Origin: an uncultured Lachnospiraceae bacterium | GTDB taxonomy: Bacteria > Bacillota > Clostridia > Lachnospirales > Lachnospiraceae | Assembly (NCBI GenBank): GCA_902767135.1 | Contig: CACXGE010000027.1 | Location: 1-64,000 of the forward strand | DNA: 64,000 bases | Direction: 5' to 3' | Shown here: positions 9,066 through 18,513 of the stretch, piece by piece | How positions within the stretch are numbered: the first letter of the stretch is position 1 | Layout: each line of letters starts with the position of its first letter | The notes under the pieces: model-generated | The model's input: only the letters and a program-made list of their open reading frames with translations | What the model was told of the DNA's origin: nothing | Database searches by the model: none | Position numbers and translations under genes: made by a program

Positions 9066-11477
9066 ATGACAAAACAGGAATTTAAAGCATTAACAGAAAA
9101 TAAGATAGTAATATTAGATGGAGCAACAGGTTCCAATCTTCAAAAATGTGGTCTGGAATCGGGAATGTGTCCTGAGGCGTGGATTCTTGAACATCCACAA
9201 ACCTTAATTGAATTGCAGAAAGCCTTTGTAGAGGCGGGAAGTGATATTGTATATGCACCTACGTTTACCGCAAACAGAATCAAACTGGCAGAGTATGGTC
9301 TGGAAGATAAACGACGTGAAATGAACCTTGCGCTGGTAGAACTATCCAAGAAAGCAGTAGGGGACAGGGCTTTGGTTGCCGGCGACCTTACTATGACCGG
9401 AGAACAGCTTGCTCCAATGGGAACCTTGGATTTTGAGGAACTTGTGGATGTTTACAAGGAACAGATTGGTTTTCTGTGTGAAGCAGGTGTGGATTTACTT
9501 GTGGTGGAAACCATGTTAAGCCTTCAGGAGTGCAGGGCAGCATTGATTGCGGCAAAGGAAAGCTGTGATTTACCTGTAATGATTACACTCACATTTAATG
9601 ATGATGGAAAGACTTTATTTGGTACAGAACCTTCCGCAGCAGTGGTTGTATTAGAAAGTCTGGGGGCAGATGCAGTGGGGGTGAATTGTTCGGCTGGTCC
9701 GGATAAGATGATTCCTATTATCAAGGAAATGGAAAGAGTGTCCAATATTCCGTTAATAGCAAAACCTAATGCGGGATTGCCCCAGTTGCAGCCGGATGGA
9801 ACGACAGAATACAATATGGATTCAGAGGAATTCCTAAAACATACTAAGGAATTGATCCAGGCAGGTGCGGATATTATTGGGGGATGTTGTGGTGCTACCC
9901 CAGAGTTTATCAGAAAAATAAAAGAGTATACTGACACCATAGAAAAAAACAAAAGGGAAGAGAAGTCTTTGCGCGTGCTCTCCTCAGAGAGAAAAATTTT
10001 ATCCATAGAGTTGGATGGAAAGTTTTTGATTGTGGGGGAAAGAATTAATCCTACAGGAAAGAAGGCATTGCAGGCTGAATTAAGAGAGGAAAATTATGAA
10101 CGGGTTCTTGATTTTGCAAGAGAACAGGAAGCCTGTGGTGCGGCTATTTTGGACATCAATGTAGGAATGAGTGGGATTGATGAGAAGGCAACCATGTTAA
10201 AAGTGGTAGAGGAAGTGAGCATGGCCAGCAGTTTGCCGCTGTGTATTGATTCTAGCTATGTGGAGGTTATTGAGGCTGCGCTGCGCAGATATCCGGGAAG
10301 GGCTTTGATTAATTCCATCTCTCTGGAAACTCCCAAATTTGAACAGTTGATTCCTATTGCGGCAAAATACGGAGCTATGTTTATCATTCTGCCAGTGTCA
10401 GACAAGGGATTGCCGGAGAATCTTGAAGAAAAGAAGCAGATTATTCGCAAAATATATGACAAAGCAATTGCCTACGGAATGAAAAATACTGATATGGTGG
10501 TGGATGGTCTGGTTGCTACGGTAGGAGCAAATAAAAAAGCTGCCCTGGAAACCTTAGAAACCATAGAATACTGTAAAAATGAACTAAAAGTAGCTACTAT
10601 ATGCGGATTGTCAAATATTAGTTTTGGGTTGCCAGACAGAAGCTTTGTAAATACCACATTCTTAACTATGGCAATTATGAAGGGGCTTACTATGGCAATT
10701 TCCAACCCATCCCAAGAGATGCTGGTAAAATGTGCATATGCTGCGGATTTGCTCATGAACAAAGAGAATGCTGATATGGAATATATTAACACTGTGCAGC
10801 GACTGAAGAAAGAAGAAACTACACCAGGAGTGGAGAAAAAAGAAAAGTCGGTCAGAGAACTGATTTACGAAGATGTGCTAAAAGGAAATAAAGGTACCAT
10901 TGTAGAAAAGACAAAACAGGCATTAGAACAGGGAGAAGATGCATCTGTGTTGTTGAATGATATCTTAATCCCGGCAATCAATCAGGTGGGAGATTATTTT
11001 GACCAGAAAAAGTATTTTCTGCCCCAGTTGATTTCCAGTGCAGAGGCTATGAAAACAGCTATCGAGTTTCTGGAACCATATTTGCAGGCAGGGAAAGGTG
11101 AGGATAACCTACCCACAATCGTAATCGCAACGGTGGAAGGTGATATTCATGACATTGGTAAGAACCTGGTTGCGTTAATGCTGAAAAATTACGGGTATCG
11201 TGTCATAGATTTGGGAAAAGATGTTCCAGAAGAAGTTATTTTGGAGACTGCCATAAAAGAAAAGGCTGATGTGATAGCTCTTTCAGCCTTGATGACAACC
11301 ACCATGCAAAAGATGCGGGATGTGATTGAAGGTGCAAGAGAAAGGAAAGTCACAGCAAAAATTATCATAGGAGGTGCTGTGATTACCCAGGAATATGCGG
11401 ATGAAATAGGTGCAGATGGATATTCAAAGGATGCGGCAGAGGCTGTGAAGCTGGTGCAGAGATTATTGGGTTTATAG
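9066..11477 (+). CDS. metH: Cobalamin-dependent methionine synthase lacking the reactivation domain
   Basis: A protein of 803 residues, against about 1200 for the full-length enzyme. Domains in order: homocysteine-binding barrel (about 1-290; zinc ligands Cys208, Cys274 and Cys275), pterin-binding barrel (about 315-560; GERINPTGKKALQ, DINVG, LINSIS), helical B12 cap (about 590-675) and B12-binding Rossmann domain (676-803) with the DxHxxG signature at Asp693, His695 and Gly698. It transfers methyl from methyl-THF through cobalamin to homocysteine. The C-terminal AdoMet-dependent reactivation domain is absent, so oxidised cobalamin must be rescued by a separate protein, not encoded in this window. 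Start ATG 9066 has a GGGAAGAG ribosome-binding site. It is probably co-transcribed with the MTHFR fusion upstream. Confidence 0.93.
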   Translation: MTKQEFKALTENKIVILDGATGSNLQKCGLESGMCPEAWILEHPQTLIELQKAFVEAGSDIVYAPTFTANRIKLAEYGLEDKRREMNLALVELSKKAVGDRALVAGDLTMTGEQLAPMGTLDFEELVDVYKEQIGFLCEAGVDLLVVETMLSLQECRAALIAAKESCDLPVMITLTFNDDGKTLFGTEPSAAVVVLESLGADAVGVNCSAGPDKMIPIIKEMERVSNIPLIAKPNAGLPQLQPDGTTEYNMDSEEFLKHTKELIQAGADIIGGCCGATPEFIRKIKEYTDTIEKNKREEKSLRVLSSERKILSIELDGKFLIVGERINPTGKKALQAELREENYERVLDFAREQEACGAAILDINVGMSGIDEKATMLKVVEEVSMASSLPLCIDSSYVEVIEAALRRYPGRALINSISLETPKFEQLIPIAAKYGAMFIILPVSDKGLPENLEEKKQIIRKIYDKAIAYGMKNTDMVVDGLVATVGANKKAALETLETIEYCKNELKVATICGLSNISFGLPDRSFVNTTFLTMAIMKGLTMAISNPSQEMLVKCAYAADLLMNKENADMEYINTVQRLKKEETTPGVEKKEKSVRELIYEDVLKGNKGTIVEKTKQALEQGEDASVLLNDILIPAINQVGDYFDQKKYFLPQLISSAEAMKTAIEFLEPYLQAGKGEDNLPTIVIATVEGDIHDIGKNLVALMLKNYGYRVIDLGKDVPEEVILETAIKEKADVIALSALMTTTMQKMRDVIEGARERKVTAKIIIGGAVITQEYADEIGADGYSKDAAEAVKLVQRLLGL

Positions 11478-11518
11478 TGTTACTGTAACCTTTATAGGTA
11501 ATAAGGAAAGAAGGATTT

Positions 11519-12487
11519 ATGGACAAGCTGGTATCTATGATTATGCCGGTGTACAATACAGGGGAACGTCTGATTCCGTGCCTGGATTCTGCATTGGCAC
11601 AAACTTACAAAAATATTGAAATCATAATAATTGACGATGGCTCAGAGGATGAAAAGACGAGAGAAATCTTAAGAAAATACGCAGAGGAAAACGAACAGAT
11701 TCGCCTGTTTACTGTCAGCAATGCAGGTGGAAGCAGCGCAAGAAACAAAGGACTGGAGAAAGCTACGGGAGAATATATCTGCTGGGCAGATTCCGATGAT
11801 ATTTTGGCTCCGGATTTTGTGGAAACTCTGTATCAGGGCATGGAAACAGGAGAGCTGTCTATCTGTGGGTTTAAAGAAGTAAAGGGCGATGTAATCATCA
11901 ATGAAACTACAGGCTCAAAACAGGTTGTGAGTGCCAAGGATGCCATGACAATGCTCTTAAGGGAGGATTCTTTTAAGGGCTATGTTTGGAATAAGATGTT
12001 TCGAAGAGATATCATTGAAAAGATGAAGCTTAGATTTGATGTAAATATTGATGTTTGGGAAGATGTGTTATTTGATTTTACCTACATGACAATGATTCAA
12101 CAGGTAACCTATCATCCGAAACCGGTGTATACATATATCTATTGGGAGGATTCTCTTTCTCATGCAAGAAATCATGTTCTTGGGGTCAAACGTTCCTACA
12201 GTGCACTGGAAGCAGAACTTCGCATGGAAGAGATGTTGACGGGAGATGGTGACCAGGAACTTCGAAGGCAGATGAGTATTCGATATGTCCAGAGTGCTTT
12301 GGCTGTGATTCGTAATGTGGGGTATCAGAGAGCCGGAACAAAAGATGAATACTATAGAAAAAGTCTTGTACTTCTTAAGAAGCACAAAAAAACAGCCATG
12401 CCATATTTATCAAAAAAGGATAAATTCCTTGCCAATATTTGTTGTGTTTGTCCAGGATTGTTGTTGTTACTTTACAGATTCAGGTAA
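11519..12487 (+). CDS. GT2-family glycosyltransferase
   Basis: A protein of 322 residues. The N-terminal GT-A fold is clear: SMIMPVYNTGERL, IEIIIIDDGSEDEK, NAGGSSARNKG and the metal-binding DSDD near residue 98, followed by WEDVLFDFTY. The C-terminus is hydrophobic (LLLLLYRFR), suggesting membrane contact. Members transfer a sugar from a nucleotide donor, usually for surface polysaccharide or teichoic-acid-like polymers. It starts 41 bp after metH, with AGGAAAGAAGG as ribosome-binding site, and may read through from it; a partly palindromic GTTACTGTAAC occupies 11479-11489. The acceptor cannot be predicted. Confidence 0.9.
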   Translation: MDKLVSMIMPVYNTGERLIPCLDSALAQTYKNIEIIIIDDGSEDEKTREILRKYAEENEQIRLFTVSNAGGSSARNKGLEKATGEYICWADSDDILAPDFVETLYQGMETGELSICGFKEVKGDVIINETTGSKQVVSAKDAMTMLLREDSFKGYVWNKMFRRDIIEKMKLRFDVNIDVWEDVLFDFTYMTMIQQVTYHPKPVYTYIYWEDSLSHARNHVLGVKRSYSALEAELRMEEMLTGDGDQELRRQMSIRYVQSALAVIRNVGYQRAGTKDEYYRKSLVLLKKHKKTAMPYLSKKDKFLANICCVCPGLLLLLYRFR

Positions 12488-12494
12488 AGTGGTG

Positions 12495-12523
12495 TTGACA
12501 AATACAAATGGTCTTGCTAAAAT
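12495..12523 (+). promoter_or_regulatory. Strong SigA-type promoter for ilvN
   Basis: A perfect TTGACA (12495-12500), a 17-bp spacer and TAAAAT (12518-12523) lie 32 bp before the ilvN start. The short leader leaves no room for a T-box. Confidence 0.85.
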
Positions 12524-12554
12524 GTGAGATGGTAGAAAAAAGGAAGGGAAGAGA

Positions 12555-13058
12555 ATGGTCATGAAAAGACAGGTTTTTTCGCTTCTAGTTGAGAATACTT
12601 CGGGTGTGTTAAGTCGTATTGCAGGACTGTTCACACGTAGGGGATACAATATTGACAGCATTACAGCAGGTGTGACAGCAGATGACAGGTTTTCGAGAAT
12701 CACCGTTGTAGTGATGGAAGATGAAGTTGTACTAGAGCAGATTGAAAAGCAGTTAGCGAAATTAGAAGAAGTAATTGATATTAAGGAATTGAAAGCAGGT
12801 GCCTCAGTTTGCCGTGAACTTGTGATGGTTAAAGTGACGGTGAAACCGGAGACACGACAGGAGATCATTTCAATTGCAGATATATTTAAAGGCAAAATCA
12901 TGGATGTTTCCAATGAGGCCTTGGTAATTGAATTGACAGGAAATCTGGATAAGGTGGAGGCATTTATTAAACTGCTTGAGCCATATGGAATTCTGGAACT
13001 TGCCAGAACCGGGGCAACAGGATTGTCAAGAGGAACGGATGACGTAAAAATGTTATAA
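12555..13058 (+). CDS. ilvN: Acetolactate synthase small (regulatory) subunit
   Basis: A protein of 167 residues with an N-terminal ACT domain (FSLLVENTSGVLSRIAGLF, then RRGYNIDSIT) and the conserved C-terminal half (ILELARTGATGLSRG). It binds the catalytic IlvB subunit and confers valine feedback inhibition in branched-chain amino-acid synthesis. ATG 12555 has AGGAAGGG at good spacing; a second ATG two codons on is possible. No ilvB or ilvD is adjacent, but ilvC follows 89 bp later. The catalytic subunit must be encoded elsewhere. Confidence 0.93.
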   Translation: MVMKRQVFSLLVENTSGVLSRIAGLFTRRGYNIDSITAGVTADDRFSRITVVVMEDEVVLEQIEKQLAKLEEVIDIKELKAGASVCRELVMVKVTVKPETRQEIISIADIFKGKIMDVSNEALVIELTGNLDKVEAFIKLLEPYGILELARTGATGLSRGTDDVKML

Positions 13059-13110
13059 TGTAACAGTATAATTAATTTGTTAACCTAAGACCTTTTTAGG
13101 CTGTTAAGTT

Positions 13111-14167
<1,057 letters not shown>

Positions 14168-14182
14168 TCTTTTACATAAAGG

Positions 14183-14221
14183 CACCCCTAATGTCATGAA
14201 ACTGACATTGGGGGTGTTTTT
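14183..14221 (+). terminator. Rho-independent terminator of ilvC
   Basis: A 14-bp stem (14183-14196 with 14203-14216, one mismatch or wobble) and a 6-nt loop are followed by TTTTT. Confidence 0.92.
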
Positions 14222-14355
14222 CTTGTGTAGGGAACCTTTTTGGGGTATAATAAGAATCAGTGGCAGGTTGGTAACACCACTAGTTACAGGAACGAAAGCA
14301 TTTTCAGTGAGAAAAAAAGAAAACAAACATATGTTTGGAAAAATGCAAAAAATTA

Positions 14356-14384
14356 GTGACGTAAAGTGAAACATATGCTATAAT
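14356..14384 (+). promoter_or_regulatory. Probable promoter for the secreted repeat protein
   Basis: GTGACG (14356-14361; 4 of 6 to TTGACA), a 17-bp spacer and a perfect TATAAT (14379-14384) lie 29 bp before the start codon. A second TATAAT at about 14246-14251 lacks a good -35 box. Confidence 0.6.
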
Positions 14385-14413
14385 TAAACTATATTTTATT
14401 AGGGGGAATCGGT

Positions 14414-16138
14414 ATGAGTAGATTTAGTAATACATCCATAAAGATAACAACTGTTGCAACTGCATTGGCACTTTCGGTATCTGCCACAGGGATTCAGACA
14501 ACAGTGCTGAATACCTACGCATCAGAGCAAATTAATTTTGAAGATTTGACAACAGAACTTGAAATTACAGGGATTGAAAATGCAACCTATACAGGTAGGG
14601 AAATCAAACAGGATTTGACTGTAAAATACAAAGGGGAGACTTTGCGGGAAAATGTAGACTATGAGTGCATATATACTGCCAATATAGGTGCTGGGGAAGC
14701 TTCTATTTTAATCAGAGGAATCGGTGATTATCAGGGGAGAAAGATTGTTCATTTTACCATTGAGAAGGCCACACCGGATTATAGTATTGCAGGTCAGATT
14801 ACGGGTACTTATGGAGATTGCCTGGGAGACATTGTACTGCCCAAAAGAGATAATGGAGAGTTTGAATGGTGGGAGGATGTAAAGACGGTTCCAGAGGAAG
14901 TGGGAGAGTACAACTATCATTTGAATTTCCATCCTTTTGACAAGGATAATTATAACGATGTGGAAAAATTCATGGTGACAGTTCTGGTAGAACCCAAAAA
15001 TTTATCGGATAATGATGTGGAGATTTCCGGAATCGAAGATGCCATCTATTGTCAGTCTGCCATTACATATGAGCCTACGGTGAAGATTGGTGAAACCGTA
15101 TTAGAGAAAGAACAGGATTATACAGTTTCTTTTGACAATAATATCAATGCTGGTACGGCAATCTGCACTATAGAAGGGATAGGGAACTACACAGGAAGAG
15201 TGCAGAAGACCTTTACTATTTTAAAGGCGAATCCGGACTATGGAACAATAGATACACTCCAGGCAATTTACAGAGATTGTCTAGGGGATATTAAGCTTCC
15301 GGAAAGAGAGAATGGAACTTTTATATGGGAATATAATCAGAGCATGAGTGTGGGAACCGTGGGGCTGAATTCTTCTTATGCTTTGCGATTTGTACCAACA
15401 GACAAGGCAAATTTTAATATAATAAAAGATATTCCAGTAAATATTCAGGTATCTAAAAAAGATATCTCTTTGGTAACATTTCCGGAAATGAAATTAAAGA
15501 CCTATACAGGGGAAGAAATTTTTCAAAATATATATTTAAAGGATGGAGAAATAAAACTGGTAAAAGATAAGGACTATATTGTTACATACAAAGATAATGT
15601 AAATGCGGGTATCGGGTCTGTAACAATCAAAGGGGTTGATAATTACAAGGGAGAGAAGACCTTAAAGTTTACCATAGAAAAGGCAGTGCCAAAGTATACG
15701 AAACCTGCCACTTTGTCTGCTACCTACGGTGAAACACTTTCCCAAGTGAACCTGCCACAGTGTGACAATGGAAATTTTTATTTTGAACAGGATTCTGATA
15801 CTATGGTGGGAGATGTAGGCGTAAATGGCTTCACTCTGAAATTTGTACCCTCAGATGAAGACAATTATGTAGCCATAGAAGGGATTCTGGTAAATATTAA
15901 GGTAGAACCTTTGGATTTGTCAGACGCCCAGGTGGTAGGGGTGGAAAAGTCCTACAAGGCCACAGGAAGAGAAGTAAGACCGGAAATCAAGGTAATACAT
16001 AACAAAAAAGAACTGGTAAATAACAATGATTTTAGTGTGGGCTATGCCAACAATATCTATCCGGGAAAAGCGGCAGTAGTGGTAAAAGGCTGTAAAAACT
16101 ACACGGGCAAAATTATAACATTTTATCAGGTAGAGTAG
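14414..16138 (+). CDS. Secreted protein with tandem Ig-like repeats of unknown function
   Basis: A protein of 574 residues. The signal peptide spans about 1-37 (TTVATALALSVSATGIQTTV, cleavage near TYA-SEQ). The rest is two alternating repeat types. Type A occurs four times (near 45, 197, 350 and 495) and reads like xxGIxxxxYTGxEI, then VDYxxxYxxNxxAGxAxxxIxGxxxYxG. Type B occurs three times between them (TYGDCLGDIVLP, IYRDCLGDIKLP, TYGETLSQVNLP). Such repeats are common in lachnospiral surface proteins and resemble bacterial Ig-like folds. No enzyme domain, wall-anchor motif or membrane tail is visible, so it is either released or part of a surface assembly. It has its own promoter. Confidence 0.75.
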   Translation: MSRFSNTSIKITTVATALALSVSATGIQTTVLNTYASEQINFEDLTTELEITGIENATYTGREIKQDLTVKYKGETLRENVDYECIYTANIGAGEASILIRGIGDYQGRKIVHFTIEKATPDYSIAGQITGTYGDCLGDIVLPKRDNGEFEWWEDVKTVPEEVGEYNYHLNFHPFDKDNYNDVEKFMVTVLVEPKNLSDNDVEISGIEDAIYCQSAITYEPTVKIGETVLEKEQDYTVSFDNNINAGTAICTIEGIGNYTGRVQKTFTILKANPDYGTIDTLQAIYRDCLGDIKLPERENGTFIWEYNQSMSVGTVGLNSSYALRFVPTDKANFNIIKDIPVNIQVSKKDISLVTFPEMKLKTYTGEEIFQNIYLKDGEIKLVKDKDYIVTYKDNVNAGIGSVTIKGVDNYKGEKTLKFTIEKAVPKYTKPATLSATYGETLSQVNLPQCDNGNFYFEQDSDTMVGDVGVNGFTLKFVPSDEDNYVAIEGILVNIKVEPLDLSDAQVVGVEKSYKATGREVRPEIKVIHNKKELVNNNDFSVGYANNIYPGKAAVVVKGCKNYTGKIITFYQVE

Positions 16139-16180
16139 TGGATAGGTTTGTATCATAACTACAGGAAATAGGAGCAGAGA

Positions 16181-16780
16181 ATGATTGGATTTGTAAAAGG
16201 AGAAGTTTCGGATATTGGAGATGACTATGCAATAATTGATGTGAATGGAATTGGGATGATTGTGTACTGCACCAGCCAGGCATTGGTGAGAATGAGAACT
16301 ATGGGGGGAAGTGTGAAATTATTTACCTATATGAATGTGAAAGAAGATTCTATGACGTTATATGGTTTTTTTCACCAGGAAGATTTGGAGTTCTTTAAGC
16401 TTTTGATTACGGTAAATGGAATCGGTCCAAAGGCAGGATTAAGCATACTGAATACCATATCGCCAAAGGATTTAAGGTTTGCAATTTTAGCGGAAGATAA
16501 AAAAGCCATTGCGCAGGCACCGGGTGTGGGAACAAAGACAGCCAGTCGTATTATTTTAGATTTGAAGGACAAGATTTCGGTGGGCGAAGCCTTTCAGGTT
16601 CAGCTATCTCAGGAGGATGAAGGTGAACTGCAGGAGGATGCAAAAGCTGAAGCAGTTCAGGCTCTGACTGCGCTGGGATACGGTCAGGCAGAGAGCTTAA
16701 AAGCAGTAAAGAATGTGGAATTAAAAGCTGAGATGACAACCGAGGATGTGTTGAAGGCAGCGTTAAAATATTTATTGTAA
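16181..16780 (+). CDS. ruvA: Holliday junction branch-migration protein RuvA
   Basis: A protein of 199 residues with the three RuvA parts: an OB fold (about 1-62, MIGFVKGEVSDIGDDYAIID), two helix-hairpin-helix motifs (VNGIGPKAGLSIL and APGVGTKTASRIILDLKDK) and a flexible linker followed by domain III (about 150-199, AVQALTALGYGQAES) that contacts RuvB. A tetramer binds the junction and loads RuvB. RuvB starts 15 bp downstream, the standard operon. The ribosome-binding site is GGAGCAGAG. Confidence 0.97.
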   Translation: MIGFVKGEVSDIGDDYAIIDVNGIGMIVYCTSQALVRMRTMGGSVKLFTYMNVKEDSMTLYGFFHQEDLEFFKLLITVNGIGPKAGLSILNTISPKDLRFAILAEDKKAIAQAPGVGTKTASRIILDLKDKISVGEAFQVQLSQEDEGELQEDAKAEAVQALTALGYGQAESLKAVKNVELKAEMTTEDVLKAALKYLL

Positions 16781-16795
16781 GATGTAGGAGTTATT

Positions 16796-17785
16796 ATGGC
16801 AAGAAGAGTTATCACCACCGAGGTCTTGGAAGAAGACAAAAAATTGGAAGGCAGTTTAAGACCTCAAAGCTTAACGGAATATATTGGGCAGGTTAAGGCA
16901 AAGGAAACCCTGAAAATATTTATTGAGGCTGCAAAACAGAGAAAAGAAGCATTGGACCATGTACTTTTTTATGGGCCTCCAGGATTAGGAAAAACTACTT
17001 TGGCGGGAATTATAGCCAATGAAATGGGGGTAAATATGAAGGTTACCTCCGGACCGGCCATTGAAAAACCTGGGGAAATGGCTGCGATTTTAAACAATCT
17101 CCAGGAAGGAGATTTGCTGTTTGTAGATGAAATTCATCGACTAAATCGACAGGTGGAGGAAGTTTTATATCCGGCAATGGAGGATTATGCTATTGATATT
17201 ATGATAGGGAAAGGTACTGGAGCCAGATCGGTGCGTTTAGATTTGCCCCAATTTACCCTGGTAGGGGCAACCACCCGGGCAGGGCTTTTAACAGCACCTT
17301 TGAGAGACAGATTTGGTGTGGTTAGTAAACTGGAATTTTATTCTACAGAGGAATTGACAACCATTATCATGCATTCAGCCAAGATACTTGATGTGGAAAT
17401 CGAAAAAAATGGAGCTATGGAAATGGCAAGACGCTCCCGGGGAACACCTAGACTTGCCAATAGGTTACTCCGCAGAGTAAGGGATTTTGCTCAGGTGAAG
17501 TATGATGGAGTGATTACAGAGCAGGTTGCCTGTTTTGCACTGGACTTACTTGAGGTGGATAAACTAGGCTTGGATCAGATGGATAGAAATATTTTATCTA
17601 CTATCGCAGTGAAGTTTCAAGGAGGGCCAGTAGGTTTAGATACTTTGGCCGCTGCCATCGGAGAGGATTCGGGAACCATAGAGGAGGTCTATGAGCCGTA
17701 TCTGATTAAGAATGGTCTCATTGACAGAACCCCCAAAGGAAGAAGGATTACAGAGCTGGGAAGAGCCCATATTTCCCTTGACTAA
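16796..17785 (+). CDS. ruvB: Holliday junction branch-migration helicase RuvB
   Basis: A protein of 329 residues, full length. It has Walker [10 protein letters not shown], Walker [11 protein letters not shown], sensor 1 GATTRAGLL and the arginine-finger region (APLRDRFG), then a C-terminal winged-helix domain ([11 protein letters not shown]). It is the ATP-driven motor that migrates junctions with RuvA. The resolvase in this organism is probably RecU (63359-63901) rather than RuvC. The 160 bp after its stop contain a hairpin element rather than a simple terminator. Confidence 0.98.
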   Translation: MARRVITTEVLEEDKKLEGSLRPQSLTEYIGQVKAKETLKIFIEAAKQRKEALDHVLFYGPPGLGKTTLAGIIANEMGVNMKVTSGPAIEKPGEMAAILNNLQEGDLLFVDEIHRLNRQVEEVLYPAMEDYAIDIMIGKGTGARSVRLDLPQFTLVGATTRAGLLTAPLRDRFGVVSKLEFYSTEELTTIIMHSAKILDVEIEKNGAMEMARRSRGTPRLANRLLRRVRDFAQVKYDGVITEQVACFALDLLEVDKLGLDQMDRNILSTIAVKFQGGPVGLDTLAAAIGEDSGTIEEVYEPYLIKNGLIDRTPKGRRITELGRAHISLD

Positions 17786-17814
17786 TTTTTAACGATGGCT
17801 TATACTAAATTAGT

Positions 17815-17862
17815 CGTATCTGTTCAGGAACATTGGTAAGATACGTAAATCCGGCAATGTTC
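17815..17862 (+). repeat. Intergenic hairpin element (GTATCT family) between ruvB and zapA
   Basis: CGTATCT (17815-17821) can pair with AGATACG (17839-17845), which is followed by TAAAT as in other copies. A competing perfect 8-bp stem, GAACATTG (17828-17835) with CAATGTTC (17855-17862), overlaps the first topologically. There is no T tract. Related elements occur near 24206, 30827, 50033 and 56086. Confidence 0.55.
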
Positions 17863-18026
17863 AGGGATGCATAATTGTCAGATTTTTTATTATTTATATT
17901 TCCCAGGGTCTCAGCAACAAATGTTTAGAATTGTACTGAATAGTTACCGTGGGGCGAAATCATATAAGTGAAAACAGCGGTGCAGGCGAAGGCTTGTATG
18001 GCAGTGAAGCAGAGAGGAAGATAGTT

Positions 18027-18446
18027 ATGGCTGAAAAGGTTACTGCCCAGGTTTTGATTGGCGGAAGAATATATACATTAAGTGGATATGAAAGTGAAGA
18101 ACATCTGCAAAAGATTGCGAATTATGTAAATGGAAAATTGACTGAGATGAAGGAATCAGAGTCTTTTCGTAAGCAGTCTTACGATTTACAGGCTACTTTG
18201 ATTCAGCTAAGTATTGCAGATGATTATTTTAAGGCAAAACAGCAGTTAGATATTCTGGAGAGTGAAAATGAAAGCAAAGATAAAGAGATTTATGATTTAA
18301 AGCATGAAGTTATCTCAACCCAGATTAAAGCGGAGACTACAGAAAAGACAGAGATGCAGTTGCAGGAACAGGTAACGGAGTTGAAGGAAAAAATAGCATC
18401 TCTGGAAGCAGAATTAGAGGAATATAAAGAGTTAATTGATTCGTGA
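18027..18446 (+). CDS. zapA: Cell division protein ZapA
   Basis: A protein of 139 residues. The N-terminal ZapA domain (VTAQVLIGGRIYTLSGYESE, LQKIANYVNGKLTEM) is followed by a long coiled coil rich in Glu, Lys and Leu to the C-terminus. ZapA tetramers cross-link FtsZ protofilaments. The frame is open upstream, but ATG 18027 is preceded by AGAGAGGAAG and matches the family start. It precedes a U32 peptidase and an FtsW/RodA-PBP pair, a context of wall growth and division. The coiled coil is longer than in Bacillus ZapA (85 residues), which is usual in clostridia. Confidence 0.9.
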   Translation: MAEKVTAQVLIGGRIYTLSGYESEEHLQKIANYVNGKLTEMKESESFRKQSYDLQATLIQLSIADDYFKAKQQLDILESENESKDKEIYDLKHEVISTQIKAETTEKTEMQLQEQVTELKEKIASLEAELEEYKELIDS

Positions 18447-18469
18447 GAAGATATTGGAATGTGAAAGTT

Positions 18470-18494
18470 ATGGCTGTCTAGGACAGCCATTTTC
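18470..18494 (+). terminator. Hairpin terminator after zapA
   Basis: A perfect 9-bp stem, ATGGCTGTC with GACAGCCAT, and a 3-nt loop are followed by a short TTTTCT tract. The weak T run may allow partial read-through to the next gene. Confidence 0.7.
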
Positions 18495-18513
18495 TACATA
18501 ATAAGGAGAGATT

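Noticed and set aside
9524-10006. 160-codon minus-strand frame inside metH
   Set aside because: It is fully antisense to conserved MetH sequence and shows no family resemblance.
12488-12554. T-box or leader-peptide attenuator for ilvN
   Set aside because: The promoter at 12495-12523 leaves a leader of about 25 nt, too short for either.
17949-18026. Longer N-terminus for zapA
   Set aside because: The added 26 residues do not belong to the ZapA fold, and the strong ribosome-binding site is in front of ATG 18027.
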